Shown: one piece after another, positions 1 to 8,538 of the stretch
Layout: every line of letters begins with the position of its first letter
How positions within the stretch are numbered: the first letter of the stretch is position 1
Assembly: GCF_042676145.1 (NCBI RefSeq)
Contig: NZ_JBHTJW010000002.1
Span: 1,798,001 to 1,862,000 of the forward strand
Source: Methylophilus glucosoxydans
Lineage (GTDB): Bacteria > Pseudomonadota > Gammaproteobacteria > Burkholderiales > Methylophilaceae
Length of the DNA: 64,000 bases
Reading direction: 5' to 3'
The notes under the pieces: model-generated
Database searches by the model: none
Told to the model about the DNA's origin: nothing
What the model saw: the letters and a program-made list of their open reading frames with translations, nothing else
Program-made: the position numbers and the translations under genes

Positions 1-1
1 C

Positions 2-133
2 GCCTTTGATATCGTATTGCTCAAAGGTAGTCAGTGGCAAGGGAACACCGTAGGCGGCGCCATTCATCGTTCGCCTGTGGTGCCAGAGGGGCAGACACGC
101 GTCGTACTCGCGCTGGATGCCATCAGGGATTAA
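2..133 (+). CDS. DUF1826-like protein, C-terminal fragment
   Basis: An open frame enters from the left edge and ends at a TAA at 131-133, giving 43 residues. The segment GGAIHRSP followed by a leucine/valine-rich strand ending in LALD resembles the end of DUF1826 proteins, whose biochemical role is unknown. From memory, such genes often sit near metal-homeostasis genes, which would fit the DUF2946-like gene and TonB receptor downstream. The N-terminus lies outside the window. The family call rests on one short motif. Confidence 0.5.
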   Translation, partial: AFDIVLLKGSQWQGNTVGGAIHRSPVVPEGQTRVVLALDAIRD

Positions 134-234
134 CGCGCTGTGATGAAAATAACTTGCCCGATTCATGAGTGTGTCATCAGAACATGGCTAGATAGCGGAC
201 GCGCTCATCGCAGGTTTTTTAATCGCCAGACTGC

Positions 235-579
235 ATGCTAAATCACTACATACGGACCCGACTCAATCAATGGCTGCTAGGCGCCCTGCTGGCAGTCTTG
301 CTGTTTTTTGTATTTGCGCAGCAGCATGCGATTGCGCACGCCATCTCTCACCTGTCTGAAGAGATTAATCACACCCTCAAGCATGATAAAACCAGCCAGG
401 ACAATCTGTGTGAAGAATGCCTGTGCCTGGACAATCTCCCTGACACGCTGCTGCCAGGACGTCCGCTACTGCTACATGCACCAGACCTCGTCACATCAGC
501 CCAAACCAGCAATACCGTTTTACATACCAAACCGTCCTATCGTCGCTACGCTGCGCGCGCACCACCTCTTTTCGTTTGA
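235..579 (+). CDS. Small DUF2946-like membrane/periplasmic protein
   Basis: A 114-residue protein. It has one hydrophobic N-terminal segment (about residues 13-34), which could be a signal or anchor, and then a histidine-rich stretch. A CEECLC cluster lies near residues 60-65 and the C-terminus contains RAPP. This layout matches DUF2946-type proteins, small envelope proteins often found beside TonB-dependent copper or other metal receptors. Here a TonB receptor starts 64 bases downstream on the same strand. His and Cys residues suggest metal binding, but that is inference. No strong ribosome binding site is visible at the ATG. An overlapping frame at 308-586 has no such features and was not chosen. 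Confidence 0.6.
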   Translation: MLNHYIRTRLNQWLLGALLAVLLFFVFAQQHAIAHAISHLSEEINHTLKHDKTSQDNLCEECLCLDNLPDTLLPGRPLLLHAPDLVTSAQTSNTVLHTKPSYRRYAARAPPLFV

Positions 580-612
580 GCCCTGATGACCCCAACACAA
601 CCAGACGAAAAA

Positions 613-629
613 GGCCTCAGCGTGAGGCC
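613..629 (+). promoter_or_regulatory. Hairpin directly upstream of the TonB receptor ribosome binding site
   Basis: GGCCTCA and TGAGGCC form a perfect 7-bp stem with a 3-base loop. It ends one base before the AGAGGA ribosome binding site (631-636) of the receptor starting at 644. No T tract follows, so it does not look like an intrinsic terminator. It could affect translation initiation or protect the 5' end of a processed transcript. Only the structure and its position are seen; the function is inferred. Confidence 0.4.
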
Positions 630-643
630 AAGAGGACAACTTT

Positions 644-2758
644 ATGAAGATCAAACGCATCATTTCTGTAGCGGTGGGCGGCATGTTTGCCAGCTACCCT
701 GCAATCTCTGTACTGGCAGAACCGGTGGATGAAAGCGCACTCGAGCTCGATAGCGTGCAAGTGACGGCAGAACGGTTCAGCAAAATCCGTAATAGCCTGT
801 CACCCGCCACGGGCGGCAGCGTATACCGCTTTGACCAGAAAGATATCAGCAACATTCCAGGCGGTGAAAACAACAGCTTTAACCAGATTTTGTTACGCGC
901 CCCTGGCGTCGCTAATGACTCTTATGGGCAACTGCATATCCGTGGCGATCATGGCAATATCCAATACCGGATTAACGGCGTGATTCTGCCGGAGGGTATC
1001 AATGGTTTTGGTCAGATTCTGGATACGCGCTTTGCCGATAAAATCAATCTGCTCACCGGCGCTTTGCCTGCGCAGTATGGCTACAGAACGGCCGGGGTAA
1101 TTGAGATTGAGACCAAGAAAAACTTTAAACCGGGCGGCAATGTTGGCTTTTATGGTGGCACCAGCGACACCGTCAACCCCAGTATTCAAATGCACAATTC
1201 CACGGGTGACTTCAGTTACTATGTCACGGGTTCTTATCTCTCCAATAATCGCGGCATCGAAAATACCACCGATAGCTACAACCCGATTCATGATAATACC
1301 CAGCAAACCAAAGGCTTCGCCTACATGTCGTACTTGCTGAATCCGGAAACGCAAATTGTGGCGATGCTGGGCTCCTACTATGGTAATTTTCAAATTCCCA
1401 ATAACCCGGCGCAGGCGGCCAACAGCGACTATCTCTCTGCCTTAGGCTTGTCTGGCTATAACTCCTCCAGCCTGAGAGATCACCAGAACGAGCGTAACCA
1501 GTACGGCATACTGGCCGTGCAGAGCTCCATTGGCCCTGATTTCGATTACCAGGTTTCACTGTTCACACGCTATACCAGCACCACTTATACACCGGATATC
1601 ACGGGGGGCTTGGCCTTTAATGGCGTGGCCTCGCGCGTGTTTAGAGACAGCATGAGTAATGGCTTGCAAGCCGATGGCAGCTATCACTGGGGCGATAGCC
1701 ACACCATCCGCATGGGGATGTTTACCAGCACCGAAGATATCACCAGCGACAATACCGCCAATGTGTTCCTGACCTCGGGCGGCACGACGACCAACACCCA
1801 GGCCACCATTGTTGATAACAATCACAAAAACGGTAACACCTTGCTGGCGCTTTACTTGCAGGACGAATGGAAAATCAACAACAGCCTGGTGATGAACTAT
1901 GGCGTGCGAGCCGACAAAATGAATGCCTATGTCAGCGGCGGCCAACTCAGCCCACGCCTGGGCCTGGTATGGAATGCCACGCCTCAAACCACCTTCCATG
2001 CCGCGTACTCAAGATACTTTACACCGCCTCCGACGGAGCTGGTCGGCACTAAAACACTGGCCTTATTCAGCAATACCACCAATGCTGCGTCCAGTGACCT
2101 CAATGGCGCAGTCAAACCCGAGCGCTCACATTATTTTGACGTCGGCGTCAGCCAGCAGTTAACGCCCAAACTCACCGTGGGCTTCGACAGCTACTACAAA
2201 ATTGTCCAGGACCTGATTGATGAGGGTCGCTTTGGTGAAGCCTTGGTCTACACGCCTTTTAACTATGACAAAGGCAGAATTTATGGCTTTGAATTGACCG
2301 CGAGCTATAAAGACGAAGCCTTCTCAGCTTATGCCAACCTCTCACGCTCCATGAGCCTGGCCAAGAAAGTCGTCTCTGCACAATATAACTTTGAGCAAGA
2401 TGAGCTGGACTATACCGCCAATCATTGGGTGCATACCGACCATGACCAGCGCTACACCGCGTCCGCCGGCGTCGGTTACTTATGGCAAGGCTATCAACTC
2501 AGCGCCGATGCGTTCTTTGGCAGCGGCCTGCGCCGTGGCTTCGCCAATACCGAACACATGCCCGCCTACACGCAGGTCAATCTGGGGGCCAGCACCATGA
2601 TCAACGCAGGCACCCTAGGCAAGCTGGAAACCAGGCTGGCCATCATCAACCTGTTTGATAAAAAGTATGAATTACGGGATGGCTCGGGCATTGGCATTGA
2701 TGCGCCACAATTTGGGCCACGCAGAGGGGTGTTTATTGGTCTGAATAAATACTTTTAA
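644..2758 (+). CDS. TonB-dependent outer-membrane receptor
   Basis: A 704-residue protein with a signal peptide (about residues 1-25, ending VLA). A TonB-box-like region (ELDSVQVTAE) follows, then a plug domain with the conserved LRAPGV and IRGDHGN segments. The long C-terminal part has the alternating aromatic pattern of a 22-strand barrel and ends in a terminal Phe (NKYF), as expected for Bam-assembled proteins. It takes up a ligand across the outer membrane using TonB energy. The ligand is not readable; the DUF2946-like gene just upstream suggests a metal or metal complex. ATG 644 follows AGAGGA at a good spacing. The next gene on the strand is 320 bases away, so it probably ends this unit. 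Confidence 0.9.
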   Translation: MKIKRIISVAVGGMFASYPAISVLAEPVDESALELDSVQVTAERFSKIRNSLSPATGGSVYRFDQKDISNIPGGENNSFNQILLRAPGVANDSYGQLHIRGDHGNIQYRINGVILPEGINGFGQILDTRFADKINLLTGALPAQYGYRTAGVIEIETKKNFKPGGNVGFYGGTSDTVNPSIQMHNSTGDFSYYVTGSYLSNNRGIENTTDSYNPIHDNTQQTKGFAYMSYLLNPETQIVAMLGSYYGNFQIPNNPAQAANSDYLSALGLSGYNSSSLRDHQNERNQYGILAVQSSIGPDFDYQVSLFTRYTSTTYTPDITGGLAFNGVASRVFRDSMSNGLQADGSYHWGDSHTIRMGMFTSTEDITSDNTANVFLTSGGTTTNTQATIVDNNHKNGNTLLALYLQDEWKINNSLVMNYGVRADKMNAYVSGGQLSPRLGLVWNATPQTTFHAAYSRYFTPPPTELVGTKTLALFSNTTNAASSDLNGAVKPERSHYFDVGVSQQLTPKLTVGFDSYYKIVQDLIDEGRFGEALVYTPFNYDKGRIYGFELTASYKDEAFSAYANLSRSMSLAKKVVSAQYNFEQDELDYTANHWVHTDHDQRYTASAGVGYLWQGYQLSADAFFGSGLRRGFANTEHMPAYTQVNLGASTMINAGTLGKLETRLAIINLFDKKYELRDGSGIGIDAPQFGPRRGVFIGLNKYF

Positions 2759-3078
2759 TCTGCTGCAACGCTAATCATGTGATGGACCAAGGATCTCTGA
2801 TCATCGTTTGATCGGCGGTCCATTCCCCGGTTGAAGGATCAAAAAAGTGACAGTCCATCACAACAAGCGCACACAACGAGGCTGCTGTGTGTTTTTTCTA
2901 CACCAGACATTGTTTTTTTAAGGAGAAGTCGCATAGATCACTTTACAATCATTCTTATTTAACAGCTTTAGCCCAATAAAAATAAAACATATTGCCTCAG
3001 CCACCGTGTGAGATGAGGCACAAAGAGAACACACTGAACCAGATTGATGAATACGCAGACTTACAGGGAAGATAAATC
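2759..3078. other. Intergenic region between two TonB receptor genes
   Basis: This 320-base gap holds no convincing open frame. It contains imperfect dyads (TGGACC at 2783-2788 with GGTCCA at 2817-2822, enclosing GATCA/TGATC) that may form a stem after the first receptor, without a clear T tract. A Fur-box-like sequence lies at 2944-2960. The second half is AT-rich and probably carries the promoter for the receptor at 3079. Confidence 0.5.
2944..2960. promoter_or_regulatory. Candidate Fur box
   Basis: The 17 bases TACAATCATTCTTATTT match 13 of 17 positions of the Fur-type pattern GAGAATGATTCTCATTT. The site is about 120 bases before the TonB receptor at 3079, a normal place for an iron-responsive operator. 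It suggests that the receptor and coupled ABC transporter are iron regulated. The match is by eye and no second overlapping box is clear. Confidence 0.4.
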
Positions 3079-5136
3079 ATGATGTACCCAAAAACGATTG
3101 CCAGCCTGCTGGCAGTCATGCTGTTCCCGGCGGTAACGGTTTATGCTGAAGACTCGGTAGAACTGGACCCCTCCAAACAAAGCAGTAAAGCCAAGAAAAA
3201 TGAAGCACCGGTCAGCAGTATCGAGCTGGATAGCGTCGTGGTGCTTGGCAAAAAAGAGCAAGTCTCAGCCACTGATAAAGGCCTGGCTGGCTCGGTAGAT
3301 GTCATTACGCGTCAAGAACTCGAGTACGAACACGTCACCGATACCCTGGAATTGTTTAGCAAAACACCAGGCGTGGTGCTGTCTCGCTTTAGTCAGGGCA
3401 TTGTCAATACCGAAGTGTCTATCCGCGGTTTTAGTGGCGATGGCGAAACGCCCAATGCCAAAGTGCTGGTAGATGGCATTCCGTCCAATTTGTTCTCAGG
3501 TCTCAGTGAGCTGGATTACCTGTTCCCCACCAACATTCAGAGCGCCCAAGTATTTAAAGGCACCAGCGACGCTTCGACCGGCCTGTTTGCCACCGCAGGC
3601 AACTACAAGGTAGAAACTCGTAAAGACGTCGACAAGCAATTGCAATTTGGCTATGGCAGCTTTCAAACGCGCGAAATGCAAGGCTACTATGGTGAAAAAC
3701 AAGGTGATTTCACCCAAAACTATGCGATTGGTTATCGCAAAGGCAATGGCTTCCGCGCCCATACCGAAAATGAAAAAATTGCCTTGTCCGGCCGTTGGCA
3801 GCTGGATTTCGAGCAGTCCAGCCTGGCATTGAGCGCCAAGTATGGCAAATACAACTCGCCTGAAGCACCGGGTTTTATGTCTAAAGAACAAGCGCGTGAT
3901 GACCGCAGAGGCGTGGCGCCCAATGCACTCAACGATAGCGGTGAAAAAGAATTCAAGCATTTAAGCCTGCATTACGATTACTTTTTTAATAACGACCTTG
4001 ATTTAAGCCTGAAAGCTTATTGGCAGAACTTTGGTCGTGAACGCAATGTACGTTTTTTTGGATCACCGGGCCTGGAACATCGCTTGGAAGACGAGACCTC
4101 GATTGGCTTTATGAGCAAGTTAAACTGGAAAATCAATCCCAGCTGGGCTTTTGAAACCGGCTACGATATTGAACGCCAGCATGTCGATGAATTCCGTCAA
4201 CGCTTGACCACTATCCGGCGCAATGCCCAATACGACTTCACCGCACAAGGCATTTACGCCAAATTTGAAAACACGCCGCTGGACTGGTTACGCTGGAACC
4301 TGGCCTATCGGGTGGATTATTTGAACAGCGACCCTAGAAACCAGTTTGTGATTAATGGGAATACGCTCAGGACACGCATGCTGGATAACCAGACCATCGT
4401 ACAACCCAAATTCAACTTGTTTGCCAACCTGAATGCGCAGCAAACTTTATTTGTAAATGCCGGGCGCAGTTTTCAAACACCCACTGGCGTTAACCTTAAT
4501 CTCTATAGTACCAATGGCCCGACCAACGTAAAGGTTGCGATCAACGATGGCTGGGAATTAGGAATCAAGAGCCAGTGGCATCCTGATTTGAATACGCGTC
4601 TTTCTTATTGGCAACAAAAAGCTGAAAACGAATTTATTAATATTGACAACATTAACCAACTCATCGGTTCCACCCGCAGGCAAGGGATAGATGCCAGTTT
4701 TGACTATGCGTTAGACGAGCAATGGCACTTTTGGGGCAATGTGTCACGGGTAGAGGCCATTATCGTGAAACCGGATGCATTACATCCGCAATTCAAGGAT
4801 AACTCGGTCCGCAGCATCCCCTCTTACACCGCCTCGCTGGGCTTGCAATATGCGCCCAATGCAAACTGGATTGCACGTGTTCACGTGGATAGCCAAGGCG
4901 ACTACTACGTCAATGAGAGTAACCAGGGCGGAAAATACGGCGGCTATACGCTGACCAATGCCAATATTGACTATAAAACCAGCTGGGGACGCGTCAGCTT
5001 GTTAGCCAATAATATTTTTGATCGCTACTATGAGTATGTGTATGACTTTTCATCCACAGGTGCGACCAACCAGCTTAACTTCGCCCCAGGTACTGGCCGT
5101 AACTTTATGCTCACAGCAACGGTGGATTTTTTATGA
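3079..5136 (+). CDS. TonB-dependent receptor, first gene of a coupled ABC operon
   Basis: A 685-residue outer-membrane receptor. The signal peptide covers about residues 1-24 (ending VYA). A lysine-rich linker, a TonB-box-like segment (ELDSVVVLGK) and a plug domain follow; conserved plug segments are KTPGVVLSRF and VSIRGFSGDG. The barrel region ends in a terminal VDFL. Its stop codon overlaps the ATG of the ABC ATPase gene (ATGA, 5133-5136), so receptor and ABC transporter are probably translated together. That linkage suggests a shared substrate, which the sequence does not identify. A Fur-like site upstream hints at iron or a siderophore. A second in-frame ATG at 3082 is an alternative start. 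Confidence 0.9.
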   Translation: MMYPKTIASLLAVMLFPAVTVYAEDSVELDPSKQSSKAKKNEAPVSSIELDSVVVLGKKEQVSATDKGLAGSVDVITRQELEYEHVTDTLELFSKTPGVVLSRFSQGIVNTEVSIRGFSGDGETPNAKVLVDGIPSNLFSGLSELDYLFPTNIQSAQVFKGTSDASTGLFATAGNYKVETRKDVDKQLQFGYGSFQTREMQGYYGEKQGDFTQNYAIGYRKGNGFRAHTENEKIALSGRWQLDFEQSSLALSAKYGKYNSPEAPGFMSKEQARDDRRGVAPNALNDSGEKEFKHLSLHYDYFFNNDLDLSLKAYWQNFGRERNVRFFGSPGLEHRLEDETSIGFMSKLNWKINPSWAFETGYDIERQHVDEFRQRLTTIRRNAQYDFTAQGIYAKFENTPLDWLRWNLAYRVDYLNSDPRNQFVINGNTLRTRMLDNQTIVQPKFNLFANLNAQQTLFVNAGRSFQTPTGVNLNLYSTNGPTNVKVAINDGWELGIKSQWHPDLNTRLSYWQQKAENEFINIDNINQLIGSTRRQGIDASFDYALDEQWHFWGNVSRVEAIIVKPDALHPQFKDNSVRSIPSYTASLGLQYAPNANWIARVHVDSQGDYYVNESNQGGKYGGYTLTNANIDYKTSWGRVSLLANNIFDRYYEYVYDFSSTGATNQLNFAPGTGRNFMLTATVDFL

Positions 5137-5843
5137 CTGCATTGCTATCGATTCAACAGCTCAGCCTGGGGTTTTCCAAGCGGAAAATTCTAAATCAGCT
5201 TGAGCTCAACTTACAGGCAGGTGAAGTCGTCTCTGTGCTGGGCAGCAATGGCGCCGGTAAATCAACGCTGCTGAAAAGTATTTTAGGCTTACATGACACG
5301 GCCGAACAAACAGGCAATATCCTGATTGCCGGTATTGATATCGCGCAGGACCGCCAGCGGGCGCTATCGCACCTTGCCTATGTGCCGGAGCAACCTGCCG
5401 TGTATGGACATCTCTCTGCGATAGCAAATATCCGTTACTTTTTAAGCCTGGCCAATATAGGTGAAGAAAAGGATATTAACAGCTGCCTGACCATGGCCGG
5501 CTTGCCGGAAACAGCCTGGCACCGGCCTTGCAGCGAATACTCCAAAGGCATGAAGCAAAAGGTGATGCTGGCGTTTGCACTTGCCAAACAGGCCACACTG
5601 CTGTTGCTCGATGAGCCTAATTCAGGGCTGGATCCACAGGCTACCGAAGACTTAAACCAGCTGATTGTGCAATGCAAAGAAAGTGGCATGGGCGTGCTGG
5701 TGGTCACGCATGATGTGTTGTCCGCCATTGGTTTTTCTGACCGCTTGCTGATGCTGACCAATGGGCAGTTGCAACCGGTAATGCTGGACCAGTCAGCACT
5801 GACACTGGATAGCCTGAAAAAACTGTATCAAGGGCAGGCATGA
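5133..5843 (+). CDS. ABC transporter ATP-binding protein
   Basis: A 236-residue ABC ATPase with Walker A GSNGAGKST (residues 37-45), a Q-loop/VPEQP region, a signature written YSKGMKQKV (near residue 136), Walker B LLLLDEPNSGLD (near 155) and a switch His in VVTHD. The signature and layout resemble ATPases of ABC-2/NosF type systems, which usually pair with integral membrane subunits lacking a binding protein. It overlaps the upstream receptor and the downstream permease by ATGA, so it is the energy subunit for the two DUF3526-type membrane proteins. Transport direction and substrate are unknown. Confidence 0.9.
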   Translation: MTALLSIQQLSLGFSKRKILNQLELNLQAGEVVSVLGSNGAGKSTLLKSILGLHDTAEQTGNILIAGIDIAQDRQRALSHLAYVPEQPAVYGHLSAIANIRYFLSLANIGEEKDINSCLTMAGLPETAWHRPCSEYSKGMKQKVMLAFALAKQATLLLLDEPNSGLDPQATEDLNQLIVQCKESGMGVLVVTHDVLSAIGFSDRLLMLTNGQLQPVMLDQSALTLDSLKKLYQGQA

Positions 5844-7246
5844 GCGCATTGATCTGGAAAATCGCCTGCAATGAATGGCGCAGGTTATGGCATGCGCGGG
5901 TTCCGGCATTGTTAATGATAGTGCTGGTGACATTATGGGGCATTGCCGCCCTTGCCGCCCATCACCACTGGCAAGATCATGCACAGACGGTAGCTAAGGT
6001 GACAGCGCGCAGCCAGCATGACTGGCAATCGCAACCCGACCGTCATCCACACCGGGTCTCGCATTTTGGCGATTTCGTCGCCAAGCCGGTCCATCCGCTC
6101 AGTGTGATCGAGCCCGGCATCCTCGACCAGTCTGGCCATCTGGTGTATCTAGAAGCACATCGCCTGAACAGTGCCAACTTCAACCCGGCGACTGAAGCCA
6201 CTACGCTGGGCCGCTTTTCATTGATTACACCGGCCATGATCGTGCAATGGTGGATGCCACTGTTTTTGATCATGATTGCCTATGCCACCGTCACTGCCGA
6301 TAAAATCACCGGCATCCTGGCTTTCATGCGCGGCAATGGCACCCCAGGCTGGGCGATTGCCGCCGGAAAATGGCTGGCACTGTTTTTACCATTGCTGCTC
6401 CTTTTGTGCCTGCAAGCACTGTTGACGCTGGCATGGAGCTGGCAGAGCGATCAGTTATTGGCCAGGCTGGCGCTCATGTTGCTGGCCCAAGCGCTTTACA
6501 TTGCCGGCTGGTGCCTGCTGGTCGTCACCGTGTCCTGGTACAGCCGGCAACTGCATAGTGCCTTGCTGACGTTATTGCTGTGCTGGGTCTGTGTCTGCAT
6601 CATTTTTCCGCGCGGGCTGGCGAATCTGGCCCAGATCGCCTATCCAACACAGCCTCGCGCAGAGGCTGAATACCATGCAGAAAGCAAGCTGCAAAGCATA
6701 GGTGACAGCCATAACCCTGACGATCCGCATTTTGCAGCATTTAAACAAAGCATTCTCGACCAGTATCATGTCAGCAGCGTTGAAGACCTGCCTGTCAACT
6801 ACAATGGCCTGCTGATGCAGGAAGGCGAGCGCCTGACCACGGCCGTCTACCGCGAACAACAGGCATTGCATGACGCACAGCTGGCAAAACAGAATGAAAG
6901 TATCCGGCACTGGTTATGGCTCACACCGGCATTGGCGCTGCAATATATACAGATGGCGGCTAGCGGCAATGACCTGCCGCACCACCAGGCGTTTATCCGG
7001 CAGTCGGAAGCCCGGCGGTATCAATTAATCCAATATCTGAACCAGATCCACACTTACAAAGTGGATCAGCATGACGATAAGAACACGCGTGTTTCTGCCG
7101 ACTTTTGGAAGAACGCGCCCCGTCCCCCAGTGAATCTGCCACCGATGGCAGTCAGCCACGCCAGTCTGACAGCTGCCTTTCTGGTGTTGATTGGCTGGCT
7201 GTTATTGCCTGGCTCCATGCTTGTTAGGGTTTCGCACCGACTATGA
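5840..7246 (+). CDS. ABC-2 type permease, DUF3526 family
   Basis: A 468-residue membrane protein. One N-terminal transmembrane segment (about residues 22-42) is followed by a soluble, histidine-containing loop. Several membrane segments (about 130-290), another soluble part and a final hydrophobic segment near the C-terminus complete it. The segments RHPHRVSHFG, PGILDQSGHLVYLEAHR and SANFNPA match the pattern of DUF3526 (ABC-2 type, NosY-like) permeases. It starts inside the ATPase stop (ATGA) and ends inside the start of a second permease. The two probably form a heterodimer with the ATPase. Substrate unknown. Confidence 0.8.
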   Translation: MSALIWKIACNEWRRLWHARVPALLMIVLVTLWGIAALAAHHHWQDHAQTVAKVTARSQHDWQSQPDRHPHRVSHFGDFVAKPVHPLSVIEPGILDQSGHLVYLEAHRLNSANFNPATEATTLGRFSLITPAMIVQWWMPLFLIMIAYATVTADKITGILAFMRGNGTPGWAIAAGKWLALFLPLLLLLCLQALLTLAWSWQSDQLLARLALMLLAQALYIAGWCLLVVTVSWYSRQLHSALLTLLLCWVCVCIIFPRGLANLAQIAYPTQPRAEAEYHAESKLQSIGDSHNPDDPHFAAFKQSILDQYHVSSVEDLPVNYNGLLMQEGERLTTAVYREQQALHDAQLAKQNESIRHWLWLTPALALQYIQMAASGNDLPHHQAFIRQSEARRYQLIQYLNQIHTYKVDQHDDKNTRVSADFWKNAPRPPVNLPPMAVSHASLTAAFLVLIGWLLLPGSMLVRVSHRL

Positions 7247-8538
7247 AACATGAATTCACTCTGCTGCTCAAGCAACGCAGCCTGACCCTATTGCTTTTGC
7301 TCAGCCTGGTACTGGTTAGTTTTAGCTTGTTAAACGGCTGGCAAAATATCCGTCATATCCAGTCCCAGATCCAGCATGCGCAACAGGAAGAGACCCTGCG
7401 CAAGCAGGACTTTATCCAGCACAACAGTCATGACGGGGCACTTGAGGCAGGAGAAGTCGGCTATTACCTGTTCCACAACGTCTATTACCGCCCTGGCGAA
7501 TGGAGCTTTATTGCCCTGGGCAACCGGCTGGTGGTGCCGTACGTGCAACGGATACGTTTACTCGGTTTGCAAAGCCAGCTTTACGATGGTGAGTCACATC
7601 ACCCTGAATATGTGATGCTGGGTACCTTTGACTATGCTTTTTTGCTGGTATTTTTTGCGCCCTTGCTCTGTATCGCCCTGATGCATGACCTGAAAGCCAG
7701 CGAGCAACAAGCGCAACGTTTACTGTTTTTGCATAGCCTGGTAAAAGAACCAGGTCATTTCTGGTTTAAACGGGTGTTATCCCGCTGGGTGCTTGTCACG
7801 CTTGTCTTCGTACTCCCGTTATTACTGTTTGCCGGGATGCACTCGCTTTCCTTGTCACCCCTGTTACAGGTTTTAACAATTACAGCCTTATATACGTTTT
7901 TATGGTCTGTATTGTGTAGTGCAGTCAGCCTGCGCAAACGAGCGCTCAACGCCAACTTCAATGCCATGTTGCTGAGCAGCATTTGGGTCATGTTATGCGT
8001 GGTCTTACCGAATCTTTGCCAGCTATGGCTGCACGCCCGTTATCCCTTGCAAGACGGTAGCCAGCTTGCCATGCAGCATCGGCAATTGGTACATGGCGCC
8101 TGGGATTTACCAAAAGAGGATACGCTGAAACCCTTCTATGCCTTGTATCCGCAATGGAAAGATACTCCGCCCGTCACAGGCCGCTTTCACTGGAAATGGT
8201 ACTTTGCCTTTCAGCATATGGGCGACGTCCACTTGCAAGCACAAGTGGCTGCCCGGACACGAACCTTACAAATGAGGGCGGATGCCGCAACAAAAATCGG
8301 GCGGTGGTTACCCACGGTCTGGGCGCAAACACAACTGGAAGCGGTCGCATGCAGCGATATTAGCCATTTGCTAGTACACAGACTGCAGATAGAGAAGTTT
8401 CACACCCGCCTGCGTGAAGCCATCTACCCTTTTTTGTTTGAGGAGCGGGCACTACATCGCAAAGAGATTGAATCCATGCCAGTCTTTGACGCAAACGAGC
8501 CGTGCGCGCAAGGTGCGCATCCTGATGGCAACAGCTAA
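7243..8538 (+). CDS. ABC-2 type permease, second DUF3526-like subunit
   Basis: A 431-residue membrane protein with an N-terminal transmembrane segment (about residues 12-30). A periplasmic loop with GEVGYYLFHNVYY and RLLGLQSQLYDGE follows, then FDYAFLLVFFAPLLCIALMHD and further hydrophobic segments. These motifs recall DUF3526 proteins. It differs from the preceding permease, so the transporter is probably a heterodimer, not a recent duplication. It is the last gene of the four-gene unit and overlaps the 3' end of the convergent gene at 8535-8538. The C-terminal 100 residues are soluble and of unknown role. Confidence 0.75.
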   Translation: MKHEFTLLLKQRSLTLLLLLSLVLVSFSLLNGWQNIRHIQSQIQHAQQEETLRKQDFIQHNSHDGALEAGEVGYYLFHNVYYRPGEWSFIALGNRLVVPYVQRIRLLGLQSQLYDGESHHPEYVMLGTFDYAFLLVFFAPLLCIALMHDLKASEQQAQRLLFLHSLVKEPGHFWFKRVLSRWVLVTLVFVLPLLLFAGMHSLSLSPLLQVLTITALYTFLWSVLCSAVSLRKRALNANFNAMLLSSIWVMLCVVLPNLCQLWLHARYPLQDGSQLAMQHRQLVHGAWDLPKEDTLKPFYALYPQWKDTPPVTGRFHWKWYFAFQHMGDVHLQAQVAARTRTLQMRADAATKIGRWLPTVWAQTQLEAVACSDISHLLVHRLQIEKFHTRLREAIYPFLFEERALHRKEIESMPVFDANEPCAQGAHPDGNS

